DNA of 64,000 nt from DAOUKH01 sp965219875 (GTDB lineage Bacteria > Chloroflexota > Dehalococcoidia > SHYB01): contig CBDCOW010000003.1 in assembly GCA_965219875.1 (NCBI GenBank), positions 744,001 to 808,000 of the forward strand, written 5' to 3'. The translations under genes were made by a program, and so were the position numbers. The notes beneath the pieces are model-generated. The model did not search any database. It was not told where the DNA came from and saw only the letters and a list, made by a program, of their open reading frames with translations. Shown in pieces: positions 1-7,505 of this stretch; positions within the stretch are counted from its first letter, which is position 1, and every line of letters starts with the position of its first letter.

Positions 1-2
1 CG

Positions 3-1262
3 ATCGCCGTGTACGCCACGGTGCAGAGCGAGGACCCACCCATCCTCGAAGTCAACGACGTCAGCGTCAGCCAGAGCGAATACACGTCGATCCTGAAGTC
101 GCAGCGCCTTTACGCGCAGTCCTACGGCGGGAGCTTCAACCCCGGCGTCGCCCCGTACGAGCTCATGCAGAACCTGGCCCAGAACGAGCTCATCCGCCAA
201 GCGGCGCCCCGGGAGGGGCTGTCGGTAACCGAGCAGGAGATTGAGGCCGAGATCCTGCGCCGATTGGTCCCGGGCGCCGAGGGGCAGCCCATCGAGGGCC
301 AGGTGCGGCGAGACTACGAGGCGGCCGTCAGCAACTACCTTTCGACGACGCAGCTGTCGTTTGACACTTATAAGTCGCTGGTCGAGATCGACCTTATGCG
401 CAATCAGCTTCGGGAGAGGCTGGGACGGGACATCCAACTCGTCCAGCCGCACGCCGAGGTGCACATGATACAAATCGCCGACATTGCGGTCACCGACCAG
501 GTCGAGTCGGCGCTCAACGCCAGCGACGCGGACTTCGCCAAGATAGCTCTCCAATTCTCAGTCGATCAGGAAAGCCGCGCCAACGGCGGACGCCTCGGAT
601 GGATACCGCGTACCGCGCATCTGCGGTACGACGATTTTCTGTTTGGGCTCGACGTGGGCGAGTTGAGCCAGCCGATCCAGGCCGAGGACGGCGAATACTA
701 CGTCGTCCGGCTGACGCGGCGCATCGATGTCGAGACCGCTGAGCTGCACGCCATCAAGGTGCCCGATGTCCGCACCGCCCGCGACGTCCGCGATCAGCTT
801 GAAGCGGCGCGCTTCGAGGATTTGTCGGCCGAGATCTCGACCGACCCCGACCTCCGGGCGGCGCGGGGGAGTCTGGGTATCGTGACGGCCGGCGACTTCG
901 ACGGGTTATTCGACGAGATCATCCGCGGCCTCGCCATCGGCGAGGTGTCGCCGCCTGTCACCGAAGGGACCGGCTCACAGTACATCATGGTCTCCGAGCG
1001 CACGTCGGCGAGAGAGGTCGACGCGGACAACCTCGACACACTCAAGACCAGGGCCTTGGAAACCTGGCTGTCCCGCGAGTGGGACGCCAATCGTATCGAG
1101 TACTGCCCCGGCGGCTCGGACAACTGTTTCGGCAGCGTCAAGGTCGACAAAGTACTGAGCGACATCGACGACATCTCGCTGACGCGCGCGCAGGAGCTGC
1201 TCACCGCCACTGCCGTGGCACAGCGCCAGGCAAGCTCCCCGAACCAGTTCGGGCTGCCCTAG
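3..1262 (+). CDS. Parvulin-type peptidyl-prolyl cis-trans isomerase (SurA/PpiC-like), 5' partial
   Basis: Extracytoplasmic foldase. The frame is open to the left edge, so the N-terminus, probably a signal or membrane anchor, lies outside the window; GTG at 9 is the first possible start seen. Counting from that codon, residues 15-140 look like a SurA_N-type helical chaperone region. Residues about 148-238 form a parvulin domain with the hallmark GGRLGW at 193-198. Residues about 245-330 look like a second, degenerate parvulin domain. The C-terminal tail carries two cysteines (CPGGSDNC). Such proteins help fold secreted proteins. It is followed after 36 bases by thrC on the same strand. The family assignment is firm; the substrate is unknown. 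Confidence 0.85.
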   Translation: MAVYATVQSEDPPILEVNDVSVSQSEYTSILKSQRLYAQSYGGSFNPGVAPYELMQNLAQNELIRQAAPREGLSVTEQEIEAEILRRLVPGAEGQPIEGQVRRDYEAAVSNYLSTTQLSFDTYKSLVEIDLMRNQLRERLGRDIQLVQPHAEVHMIQIADIAVTDQVESALNASDADFAKIALQFSVDQESRANGGRLGWIPRTAHLRYDDFLFGLDVGELSQPIQAEDGEYYVVRLTRRIDVETAELHAIKVPDVRTARDVRDQLEAARFEDLSAEISTDPDLRAARGSLGIVTAGDFDGLFDEIIRGLAIGEVSPPVTEGTGSQYIMVSERTSAREVDADNLDTLKTRALETWLSREWDANRIEYCPGGSDNCFGSVKVDKVLSDIDDISLTRAQELLTATAVAQRQASSPNQFGLP

Positions 1263-1298
1263 CCGCGGCGCCCTGTCCCCCGCCGAAGAAATGGCATA

Positions 1299-2414
1299 AT
1301 GTCAGCGAGGGGGTCGGGCTTGGATAGCGACGATGGCATGACGGGCGCCGCCGGACGCCTTCCCATCAAGGGAGTTCTCCACGCCTATGGAGACCGTCTG
1401 CCCTTGACCCCCGACACGCCGTTGATCTCGCTCGGCGAGGGCGGCACTCCACTGGTGCGATCCCAGAACATCGAGCGCGAGACCGGCTGCGGGGCGCTCT
1501 ACTTCAAGCTGGAAGGCTGCAACCCGACGGGGTCGTTCAAAGACCGCGGCATGGTCGTCGCATTCGCGAAGGCCATGGAAGCGGGCGCGGACGCCGTGAT
1601 CTGCGCCTCGACGGGCAACACCAGCGCCTCGGCGGCGGCCTACGCGGCGCGTTACGGGCTGCGCTCCATCGTCATCGTGCCCAAAGGCGAAGTGGCGGCG
1701 GGCAAGCTCGCCCAGGCGACGGCCTACGGGTCGAAGCTGGTCTCCCTCGACGGCAACTTTGACGAGGCCCTGGACATCGTCCGCGACATGACCTCCCGGC
1801 ACCCCATTGCGCTGGTGAACTCGTTGAACCCGAACCGCATCGAAGGCCAGAAGACGGCGGCCTTCGAGATCGTGGACGCATTGGGCGAGGCGCCCCACGC
1901 GCTCTTCATCCCCGTGGGGAACGCGGGGAACATCACCGCCTACTGGAAGGGGTTCAAGGAATATCACGAGGATGGCAAGGCCGGACGCAGGCCGGCGATG
2001 ATGGGCTTCCAAGCCGCCGGCGCCGCGCCCATCGTCCACGGCGCGCCCGTCGCCGAGCCGAAGACGGTGGCCACCGCCATCCGCATCGGCAATCCGGCAA
2101 GCTGGGAGGGCGCCCTTGCGGCGCGCGACGAGTCCGGCGGGGTGATCGAAGCGGTTACGGACGAGGAGATCCTCGACGCTTACCGCCTGCTCGCGCGCGC
2201 CGAGGGGCTGTTCGTCGAGCCGGCCTCCGCGGCCTCCGTCGCGGGGCTGCGGCGCAGGGCGAGGCAAGGGGACCTCGCGGACAAGACCGTCGTCTGCGTG
2301 CTCACCGGTAACGGCCTCAAGGACCCGGACACCGCCACTAAGCACGTCGTTCCCGACGAGATCAAGCTCCCCGCCGACTTGGGCGCGGTGGAGGCGGCAC
2401 TGGGATACCGCTAG
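1299..2414 (+). CDS. thrC: Threonine synthase
   Basis: PLP-dependent enzyme converting O-phosphohomoserine to threonine, cytosolic. The 371 residues match the short thrC class of bacteria and archaea. The PLP lysine is K81 in the motif GSFKDRG, and the conserved STGNTSAS block follows near 104-111. The phosphate-binding GNAGN occurs near 207. ATG 1299 is the longest start. Starts near 1320 (TTG) or 1338 (ATG) would remove a non-conserved N-terminus and are possible. No hom or thrB lies next to it in this window. Other PLP fold-II enzymes such as threonine dehydratase are less likely, given the overall length and motifs. Confidence 0.93.
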   Translation: MSARGSGLDSDDGMTGAAGRLPIKGVLHAYGDRLPLTPDTPLISLGEGGTPLVRSQNIERETGCGALYFKLEGCNPTGSFKDRGMVVAFAKAMEAGADAVICASTGNTSASAAAYAARYGLRSIVIVPKGEVAAGKLAQATAYGSKLVSLDGNFDEALDIVRDMTSRHPIALVNSLNPNRIEGQKTAAFEIVDALGEAPHALFIPVGNAGNITAYWKGFKEYHEDGKAGRRPAMMGFQAAGAAPIVHGAPVAEPKTVATAIRIGNPASWEGALAARDESGGVIEAVTDEEILDAYRLLARAEGLFVEPASAASVAGLRRRARQGDLADKTVVCVLTGNGLKDPDTATKHVVPDEIKLPADLGAVEAALGYR

Positions 2415-2545
2415 CCCAGAACGGCCCGCGCCGGCCCGCGCTTGTTGCCCCGTTCGCGTTTCTGCTACCCTCGAATGTGGCCTTGCCGCTCCCGGCCTGA
2501 AGGCCGCAGGTCCGAAAGCGCCGCACTCCAGTTAAGGACAGAGTC

Positions 2546-3139
2546 ATGGTCGTCGCCGCCACCCAACGCGAGAAAACCGTGGATATCGAACGCATAAAGG
2601 CCGCGGTCCTCGAAATCATCGAGGCCATCGGCGAAGATCCTGGGCGCGATGGGCTGGCCGATACGCCCCGGCGCATCGCGGAGGCCTATTCCGAGATCTT
2701 CAGCGGACTGCGGCGCAACCCTCTAGAAGACCTGAAAGTCCGGTTCGACGAAGACCATCACGAGATGGTGGTCCTAAAGGACATTCCGTTCTACTCGCTC
2801 TGCGAGCACCACTTCTTGCCGTTCTACGGCTCGGCGGCGCTGGCCTACATCCCGGACGGGAGCATCGTCGGGATCAGCAAGCTGGCGCGAGTGGTCGACA
2901 CGCTGTCGAAGCGCCCGCAGGTGCAGGAACGGCTGACCTCGCAGATCGCGGACACCATCGTGGACGCGCTCCATCCGCAGGGTGTCGCCGTCGTGCTCCG
3001 CGCCGAGCACCTCTGTATGACGATGCGCGGCGTGAAAAAGGCCGGGGCGGACATGGTAACGTCGGCGGTGCGGGGCCGGTTCGAGAAGAGCCAGGTGACC
3101 CGTGACGAGTTCATGTCGCTGCTCCAGGGGGCCCGGTGA
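2546..3139 (+). CDS. folE: GTP cyclohydrolase I
   Basis: Converts GTP to 7,8-dihydroneopterin triphosphate, the first step of tetrahydrofolate (or pterin) synthesis. It is a 197-residue protein of typical length. The zinc ligands are visible as C86 and H89 in SLCEHHFLPF and C157 in HLCMTMRG. The C-terminal substrate loop TSAVRG is present. ATG 2546 follows AAGGACAGAGTC. The 131-base leader contains a short perfect hairpin at 2493-2506 (CGGCC-TGAA-GGCCG) whose role is unknown. The last codons overlap the next gene by four bases (GTGA), so the two are translationally coupled. Confidence 0.96.
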   Translation: MVVAATQREKTVDIERIKAAVLEIIEAIGEDPGRDGLADTPRRIAEAYSEIFSGLRRNPLEDLKVRFDEDHHEMVVLKDIPFYSLCEHHFLPFYGSAALAYIPDGSIVGISKLARVVDTLSKRPQVQERLTSQIADTIVDALHPQGVAVVLRAEHLCMTMRGVKKAGADMVTSAVRGRFEKSQVTRDEFMSLLQGAR

Positions 3140-4110
3140 GTCTACAGGTCCGTCGCGAGGACTTCGCCTCGCTCTCGGCGGAATGGGAGGAGCTGAACCA
3201 GCACTCCGGCAGCGGCGTCTTCACTACTCCGGCATGGCTCGGGGCATGGTGGTCGAGTTGCGCCTCGACAGAGGAGCTGCACCTGCTCTCGGTCCGAGGC
3301 GGCGGCGAGCTCGTCGGCGTCGCGCCGCTCATGCGCTCCGGCGACGCGATAACGTTCGTGGGCCGGTCGGACGTCTGCGACCACCACGAGATCACGATGG
3401 CGTCGGGCCGCGAGCGGCTAGTCCTCCAAGCCCTTGTGGAGCACTTGGACACGCTCGACTGGAGCAGCCTGCGGCTCGAAGGGATTCCCGAGGGCTCGGC
3501 GACCCTCGAAGGTCTGCCCCCGGCGGCGTCCGAGCGCGGGTGGAAGGTCGAGGAGCCGTTCGACGAGGAAAGCCCGTCACGCTCGCTCGACGGGGACTGG
3601 GACGCCTATCTGAGCGGGCTGCCCAAGAAGGACCGCCACGAGATCCGGCGCAAGCTGCGGCGGCTCATGTCGGCGGGTGAGGTGCGCGTCTACGACGCGG
3701 CCCAAGAGTCCGGCCTCGACGACGCGATGCCCGTCTTTCTCGACCTCGCGAGGAAGAGCAACGAGGACAAGGCTGATTTTCTTACCGAGGATCGCGAGCG
3801 GTTCTTTCTCACCCTCGCCGACACCATGCAAGCCAAGGGCTGGCTCAAGCTCTTCTTTCTCGAAATCGACGGTGTGACCGCCGCCGCTTCGCTGTGTTTC
3901 GACTACGGCGGGGCCTACTACCTCTACAACAGCGGCTACGAGCCCCGCTTCGCCTCGCTCAGCGTCGGCGTCATGCTCAAGGCGCTGGCGCTGAAGGACG
4001 CCATCGAGGCGGGCCGGGAGGTGTTTCACTTCCTGCGCGGCGCGGAGCCGTACAAGTTCGACCTTGGCGGCGGCGGCGGCCGGCTCATGAAGCTTCTGGT
4101 GTCGCGTTGA
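3136..4110 (+). CDS. FemAB/BioF2-like GNAT acyltransferase (Acetyltransf_6 type)
   Basis: 324-residue protein with the two-lobed architecture of the CelD/FemAB-type acyltransferases often found in exopolysaccharide or envelope loci. The N-terminal lobe contains the W-x(4)-W region near residue 33 and the sequence VGVAPLM. The C-terminal lobe contains DRHEIRRKLRRL near 164-176 and YYLYNSGYEP, the usual substrate-binding block of this family. GTG 3136 overlaps the folE stop by four bases. A glycosyltransferase follows 33 bases downstream, which fits a shared envelope or glycan role, but substrate and product cannot be read from sequence. Confidence 0.75.
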   Translation: MSLQVRREDFASLSAEWEELNQHSGSGVFTTPAWLGAWWSSCASTEELHLLSVRGGGELVGVAPLMRSGDAITFVGRSDVCDHHEITMASGRERLVLQALVEHLDTLDWSSLRLEGIPEGSATLEGLPPAASERGWKVEEPFDEESPSRSLDGDWDAYLSGLPKKDRHEIRRKLRRLMSAGEVRVYDAAQESGLDDAMPVFLDLARKSNEDKADFLTEDRERFFLTLADTMQAKGWLKLFFLEIDGVTAAASLCFDYGGAYYLYNSGYEPRFASLSVGVMLKALALKDAIEAGREVFHFLRGAEPYKFDLGGGGGRLMKLLVSR

Positions 4111-4143
4111 CGCCGTGGTGTAACGTCTAGCCTGGAGTCCTCT

Positions 4144-5379
4144 TTGCGCATCGCATTTATCAGCGTCCACGGATGCCCCGTCGCCCGGCTCGGTCAGAAA
4201 GACGCCGGGGGCATGAACGTTTTCCTCCGCGAGGCCGCCAAAGAGCTGGGGCGGCGCGGGGTCTGCGTGGACATCTTCACCCGCAGCCACGACCCGAATG
4301 ACCCGCCCACGATCGATCTGGGCGGCGGCGCCCGCGTGATTCACCTCGACGCGGGGCCGCCGGAAGAGGCAAAGAAGGACCTCTACGGCCGCATCCCCGC
4401 ATTCACCCAAAGCCTGCTCGACTACGTGGCGGCGAACCCCGTTTCCTATGACCTCGTTCACAGCCACTACTGGCTGTCGGGACCCACGGCGCTCGAGCTG
4501 GGGAAGCGCTGGGGCGTGCCCGTCGTGTCGAGCTTCCACACGCTGGGGGAGGTCCAACGCCTGGTGCGGAGCGGGACCGGCGGCGGCGACGCCGAGCAGC
4601 GCCTCGCGACCGAGCACGAGATCGCGTCCAAGGCCGACACGCTGGTGACGGCGAGCCCTCACGAGCGTGAGCAACTCATACGCCTTTACCGGGCCGACCC
4701 GGGTAAGACGCACGTCGTCCCCTGCGGCTTCGACCGCGGCGTGTTCAAGCCGATCGACCGCGCCGAGGCGCGGCGGGAACTCGGCCTCCACGCCGACAAG
4801 ATCATCTTGTTCGTGGGCAGGATGGAGCCGATCAAGGGCATTGACGTGCTGCTCAGGGCAGCCGCGGCCATGGAGGGCGGCAGCGACTACCGGATCGTCA
4901 TCATCGGCGGCTCGGAGGACGACGCGGAACAGCAGCGGCTCGGCGCGATGGCTCGGGGCCTCGGCATCGAAAAGCGGCTGATCTTCGCGGGGACCGTCGA
5001 GCAGCGGCGGCTTCCGCTCTACTACAGCGCCGCCGACGTCTGCGTCGCACCTTCCTTCTACGAAACGTTCGGGCTCGTCCCCCTGGAAGCCATGGCATGC
5101 GGCACGCCGGTCATCGCGGCGCGCGTGGGCGGGCTGCAGGCCACGATCATCGACGGCAAGACGGGGTACCTGGTGCCGTGGCATTGCCCCGAGCCCTACG
5201 CCGAACGGCTCGACCTGATGCTGGGCAACGACCTGCTGCGCGAGTCGCTCGGCCGGGCCGCCTACGAGGCGGCGCAGAACTGGACGTGGAGCATGGTCGC
5301 CGACCGCCTAGAGGAGGCATACGATCAGGCCCTGGGCGGGACGCTGCGCTTGATGCAGGCGGTCCTCTGCGAGTCGTAG
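4144..5379 (+). CDS. GT4-family glycosyltransferase (GT-B fold, MshA/sucrose-phosphate-synthase-like)
   Basis: 411-residue GT-B enzyme that uses a nucleotide sugar. The N-terminal acceptor domain shows GGMNVFLREAAKELGRRG and SHYWLSG, blocks shared by MshA and sucrose-phosphate-synthase relatives. The C-terminal donor domain shows VGRMEPIKGIDVL and the E-x7-E motif in SFYETFGLVPLEAMACG. TTG 4144 is the start that leaves the canonical MRIAFISVH N-terminus. The neighbouring double-GNAT gene at 5407-6306 makes a mycothiol-type pathway conceivable, since MshA is a GT4 and MshD a double GNAT. No mshB or mshC is seen, so this is weak. Lipid or polysaccharide glycosylation is equally possible. Confidence 0.82.
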   Translation: MRIAFISVHGCPVARLGQKDAGGMNVFLREAAKELGRRGVCVDIFTRSHDPNDPPTIDLGGGARVIHLDAGPPEEAKKDLYGRIPAFTQSLLDYVAANPVSYDLVHSHYWLSGPTALELGKRWGVPVVSSFHTLGEVQRLVRSGTGGGDAEQRLATEHEIASKADTLVTASPHEREQLIRLYRADPGKTHVVPCGFDRGVFKPIDRAEARRELGLHADKIILFVGRMEPIKGIDVLLRAAAAMEGGSDYRIVIIGGSEDDAEQQRLGAMARGLGIEKRLIFAGTVEQRRLPLYYSAADVCVAPSFYETFGLVPLEAMACGTPVIAARVGGLQATIIDGKTGYLVPWHCPEPYAERLDLMLGNDLLRESLGRAAYEAAQNWTWSMVADRLEEAYDQALGGTLRLMQAVLCES

Positions 5380-5406
5380 TCCCGCCTCGTCCGCCCCCGC
5401 TCCTCG

Positions 5407-6306
5407 TCACGCGCCCGCAGTCAGCGCCTTCTCGCACCAGATAATGTCGTGCTTGTGCCGAAAGCCGACGGAGCGGTAGAGCCCCACCGCGGGGTCGTTG
5501 TCGGCGTAGACCGTAAGCTCGACGGCGACCGCGCCCCGCTTTACCAACGCGCGGATGCTCTCGTTGATCATCGCGCGGCCCAGGCCGAGACCGCGCTTGG
5601 CGGGATCGGAGCCGATCATCCAGATGATCCCCAGCGCGGCGCCTCCGTCCGGCGATGGTTCGAGCCGCGTCCAGCAGTAGGCGGCGGGCTCGCCGGCGAC
5701 GCGGAGCAGGAGCACGTCGGCGGGCGTGGACCCCGCCATGCGGACTCGGTAGGCAATCTCCTCGGGGAGATTCGGGGCGAAGCCCCAGCTCTCACCGAAG
5801 GCGGCGTTCTGCAAGGCCGTCATGATCGACTCCTCGCCAGGCCGCATCTCGGCGGTCTCGTAGGACGTATCGACCTCTCGCAGGGCGAAGTCGCCGAGTT
5901 CGAGTCGCATCTGCCACTGGCGCTTGACCTCTGCGAAGCCGGCGGCCCGGAAGAGGCGGAGCGCGTCCGCCTGATCGGGCAAGGCCGAGACATGGGCGAT
6001 CTTCGCACCCAGAGCGCGGCCGTGGTCCAGCGCCGCGGCGAGGAGCGCTCGTCCGTGGCCGCGCCCTCTGGCGTCGGGACGTATCGCGCCTTCGAGGATT
6101 ACGCGGCCCAGGACGGGCTCAGGCACGACGAGCGTGAATCCGTCGAGCCGCCCGTCTCCCTCGACGACGAAGCAGTCGCGCTCCGGCGAGAGGTTCGGTT
6201 GGCGCAGGTATTCCTCGGCGAGGCCCGCCGTGTAGGGGCGGCCTCCGGCGGCAACGACTCCGGCGTAGCCATCAAGGTCGCTCCAACGAAACAGCCGTAT
6301 CGTCAT
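5407..6306 (-). CDS. Tandem-GNAT acetyltransferase
   Basis: 299 residues containing two GNAT domains. The first has the acetyl-CoA loop in RPDARGRGHGRALL. The second has AKRGLGLGRAMI followed by NDPAVGLYRSVGF, the normal C-terminal GNAT block. ATG 6306 is chosen because GGAGGA lies five bases upstream; a longer frame back to 6393 has no such site and its sequence does not look coding. It is convergent with the preceding glycosyltransferase. The two-domain layout is that of MshD (mycothiol synthase) but is also common in uncharacterised acetyltransferases. The acceptor is unknown. Confidence 0.8.
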   Translation of the reverse strand: MTIRLFRWSDLDGYAGVVAAGGRPYTAGLAEEYLRQPNLSPERDCFVVEGDGRLDGFTLVVPEPVLGRVILEGAIRPDARGRGHGRALLAAALDHGRALGAKIAHVSALPDQADALRLFRAAGFAEVKRQWQMRLELGDFALREVDTSYETAEMRPGEESIMTALQNAAFGESWGFAPNLPEEIAYRVRMAGSTPADVLLLRVAGEPAAYCWTRLEPSPDGGAALGIIWMIGSDPAKRGLGLGRAMINESIRALVKRGAVAVELTVYADNDPAVGLYRSVGFRHKHDIIWCEKALTAGA

Positions 6307-6414
6307 ATCTCCTCCGGCACGGGTCTTACCTCTTCTCATTGGAAGAGGTGGCACGCAGATTCTACACGCGCTTCTATCGACCGGGAAATCCACGGCCCAA
6401 ACCTGTACGTTTCC

Positions 6415-6443
6415 TTGACTGAAGCTTGTGAAACTCGTAACAT
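6415..6443 (+). promoter_or_regulatory. Candidate sigma-70-type promoter of the ccm operon
   Basis: TTGACT at 6415-6420 and TAACAT at 6438-6443 are separated by 17 bases. They lie 52 bases before the start of the first gene of the cytochrome c maturation run and in the gap left by the divergent GNAT gene. Match by eye only. Confidence 0.45.
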
Positions 6444-6494
6444 TCCACCGTCCTCGCCGTAAAGCGCAAGGGGGCCGCGGAGGCTCAAAGGGCC

Positions 6495-7025
6495 TTGGAC
6501 GGCATCGATATACTCTTGGCCGTTGTCCGCTGGATTCACGCGATAGCGGCGGTCGTTTGGGTGGGGGGAAGCATCTTTTACTTGCTCGTTCTCCGGCCTT
6601 CGTTGGCCATCCCCGGCGCCGCCGAGTCCCGCTCCGCCATTGAACCGGCGGTCAACCGCCGCTTCCGCGACCTCGTCGACGTCTCAATCGCTGCCCTGAT
6701 CGTCACCGGCGTCGTCATCACCTTCGACCGGCTCTCCTCGCTCCCCGTCACCACCACGTACTACGCGGTGCTCGGACTCAAGCTCTTCGTCTTCCTCATC
6801 ATGCTGCTGATGGCGCGCGACCTGGGTACCCGCGGAGGCCGGCCCTGGCGCAAGCCCAAGACGGCGCCGGTCGAGCCCTCAATCTCCGACACTTCACGGG
6901 CCGGCGGCGCCCTCCGCGCTTGGCTCTCCCCGTCCCGCATTATTCTGGTGATGGGGCTCGCGGCGTTCCTCCTCTCAATGCTGCTGGTTCACGTCTATGA
7001 GCGCAGCTTGGCAACGGTGGTGTAG
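6495..7025 (+). CDS. CopD/YkoK-like integral membrane protein at the head of the ccm operon
   Basis: 176-residue protein with about four membrane segments, near residues 5-31, 57-77, 87-107 and 147-170. The first carries WIHAIAAVVWVGGSIF. A His plus Trp-x-Gly-Gly pattern of this kind is typical of CopD-like and related heme or copper membrane proteins. It ends directly against the ccmE start (TAG then ATG), so it is transcribed with the cytochrome c maturation genes and may act with them. TTG 6495 is the best available start. The function is inferred from the family resemblance only. Confidence 0.6.
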   Translation: MDGIDILLAVVRWIHAIAAVVWVGGSIFYLLVLRPSLAIPGAAESRSAIEPAVNRRFRDLVDVSIAALIVTGVVITFDRLSSLPVTTTYYAVLGLKLFVFLIMLLMARDLGTRGGRPWRKPKTAPVEPSISDTSRAGGALRAWLSPSRIILVMGLAAFLLSMLLVHVYERSLATVV

Positions 7026-7496
7026 ATGACGGCGCAGCCACCAGTGCCCGGCGCCTCCGGCCCCATGGAATGGTATCGGCGCGCCAACAAGAAGGTGCTC
7101 GCCGGCATCGTCGTCATCGTCGTCGCCGTGGCGGCGCTGATCGTCACCAGCCTCGGCGACGCGCTGACCTACTACAACACCGTCGACGAACTCAAGGCCG
7201 ACGCGGAGGCGGTCGGCGATCGGCGGCGCGTGGGGGGCCGCGTGCTCGAAGGCACCATAGAGAAAGACGCCGAGAACAACCTCTCGTTCACCATCTATCA
7301 CAACACGGTCACGAACACGCTGCCGGTGCGCTACCGCGGGGTGACGCCCGATATCTTCGGCGACGAGGTCGACGTCATCGTCGAGGGCGAATGGCGCCGC
7401 GACGGGACTTTCTACGCGAGCAATCTCATCGCGCAGCACCCGCCGGAGTTCCAAGTCGCGGAGCCGGGCTCGACGCACGCGCCCGTCGAGCGGTAG
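7026..7496 (+). CDS. ccmE: Cytochrome c maturation heme chaperone CcmE (variant His-x3-Phe motif)
   Basis: Periplasm-facing, membrane-anchored OB-fold protein that accepts heme from CcmABCD and passes it to CcmF/H. One N-terminal membrane helix at about 24-44 is followed by the beta-barrel (VGGRVLEGTIEKD, then DIFGDEVDVIVEGEWRRDG). The covalent heme-binding histidine is H138 in LIAQHPPEF. Canonical CcmE has H-x3-Y; here the position four residues later is F142. Length 156 is normal. ATG 7026 directly follows the previous stop codon. Identity is secure from the fold blocks and the following ccmF. Confidence 0.92.
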   Translation: MTAQPPVPGASGPMEWYRRANKKVLAGIVVIVVAVAALIVTSLGDALTYYNTVDELKADAEAVGDRRRVGGRVLEGTIEKDAENNLSFTIYHNTVTNTLPVRYRGVTPDIFGDEVDVIVEGEWRRDGTFYASNLIAQHPPEFQVAEPGSTHAPVER

Positions 7497-7505
7497 GGAA
7501 ACCCG

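Noticed and set aside
1302..2345. Antisense frame of 347 codons opposite thrC
   Set aside because: Same GC artefact; no ribosome site or recognisable protein.
2415..2545. A folate riboswitch in the folE leader
   Set aside because: Only a 5-bp hairpin is visible. No conserved aptamer core could be recognised by eye.
3577..5184. Antisense open frame of 535 codons opposite the acyltransferase and glycosyltransferase genes
   Set aside because: High GC leaves long stop-free antisense frames. Its translation is rich in Arg/His/Asp with no domain, and the sense genes are well supported.
5449..6462. Plus-strand frame of 337 codons across the double GNAT gene
   Set aside because: Antisense shadow; the minus-strand gene has clear GNAT motifs and a good ribosome site.
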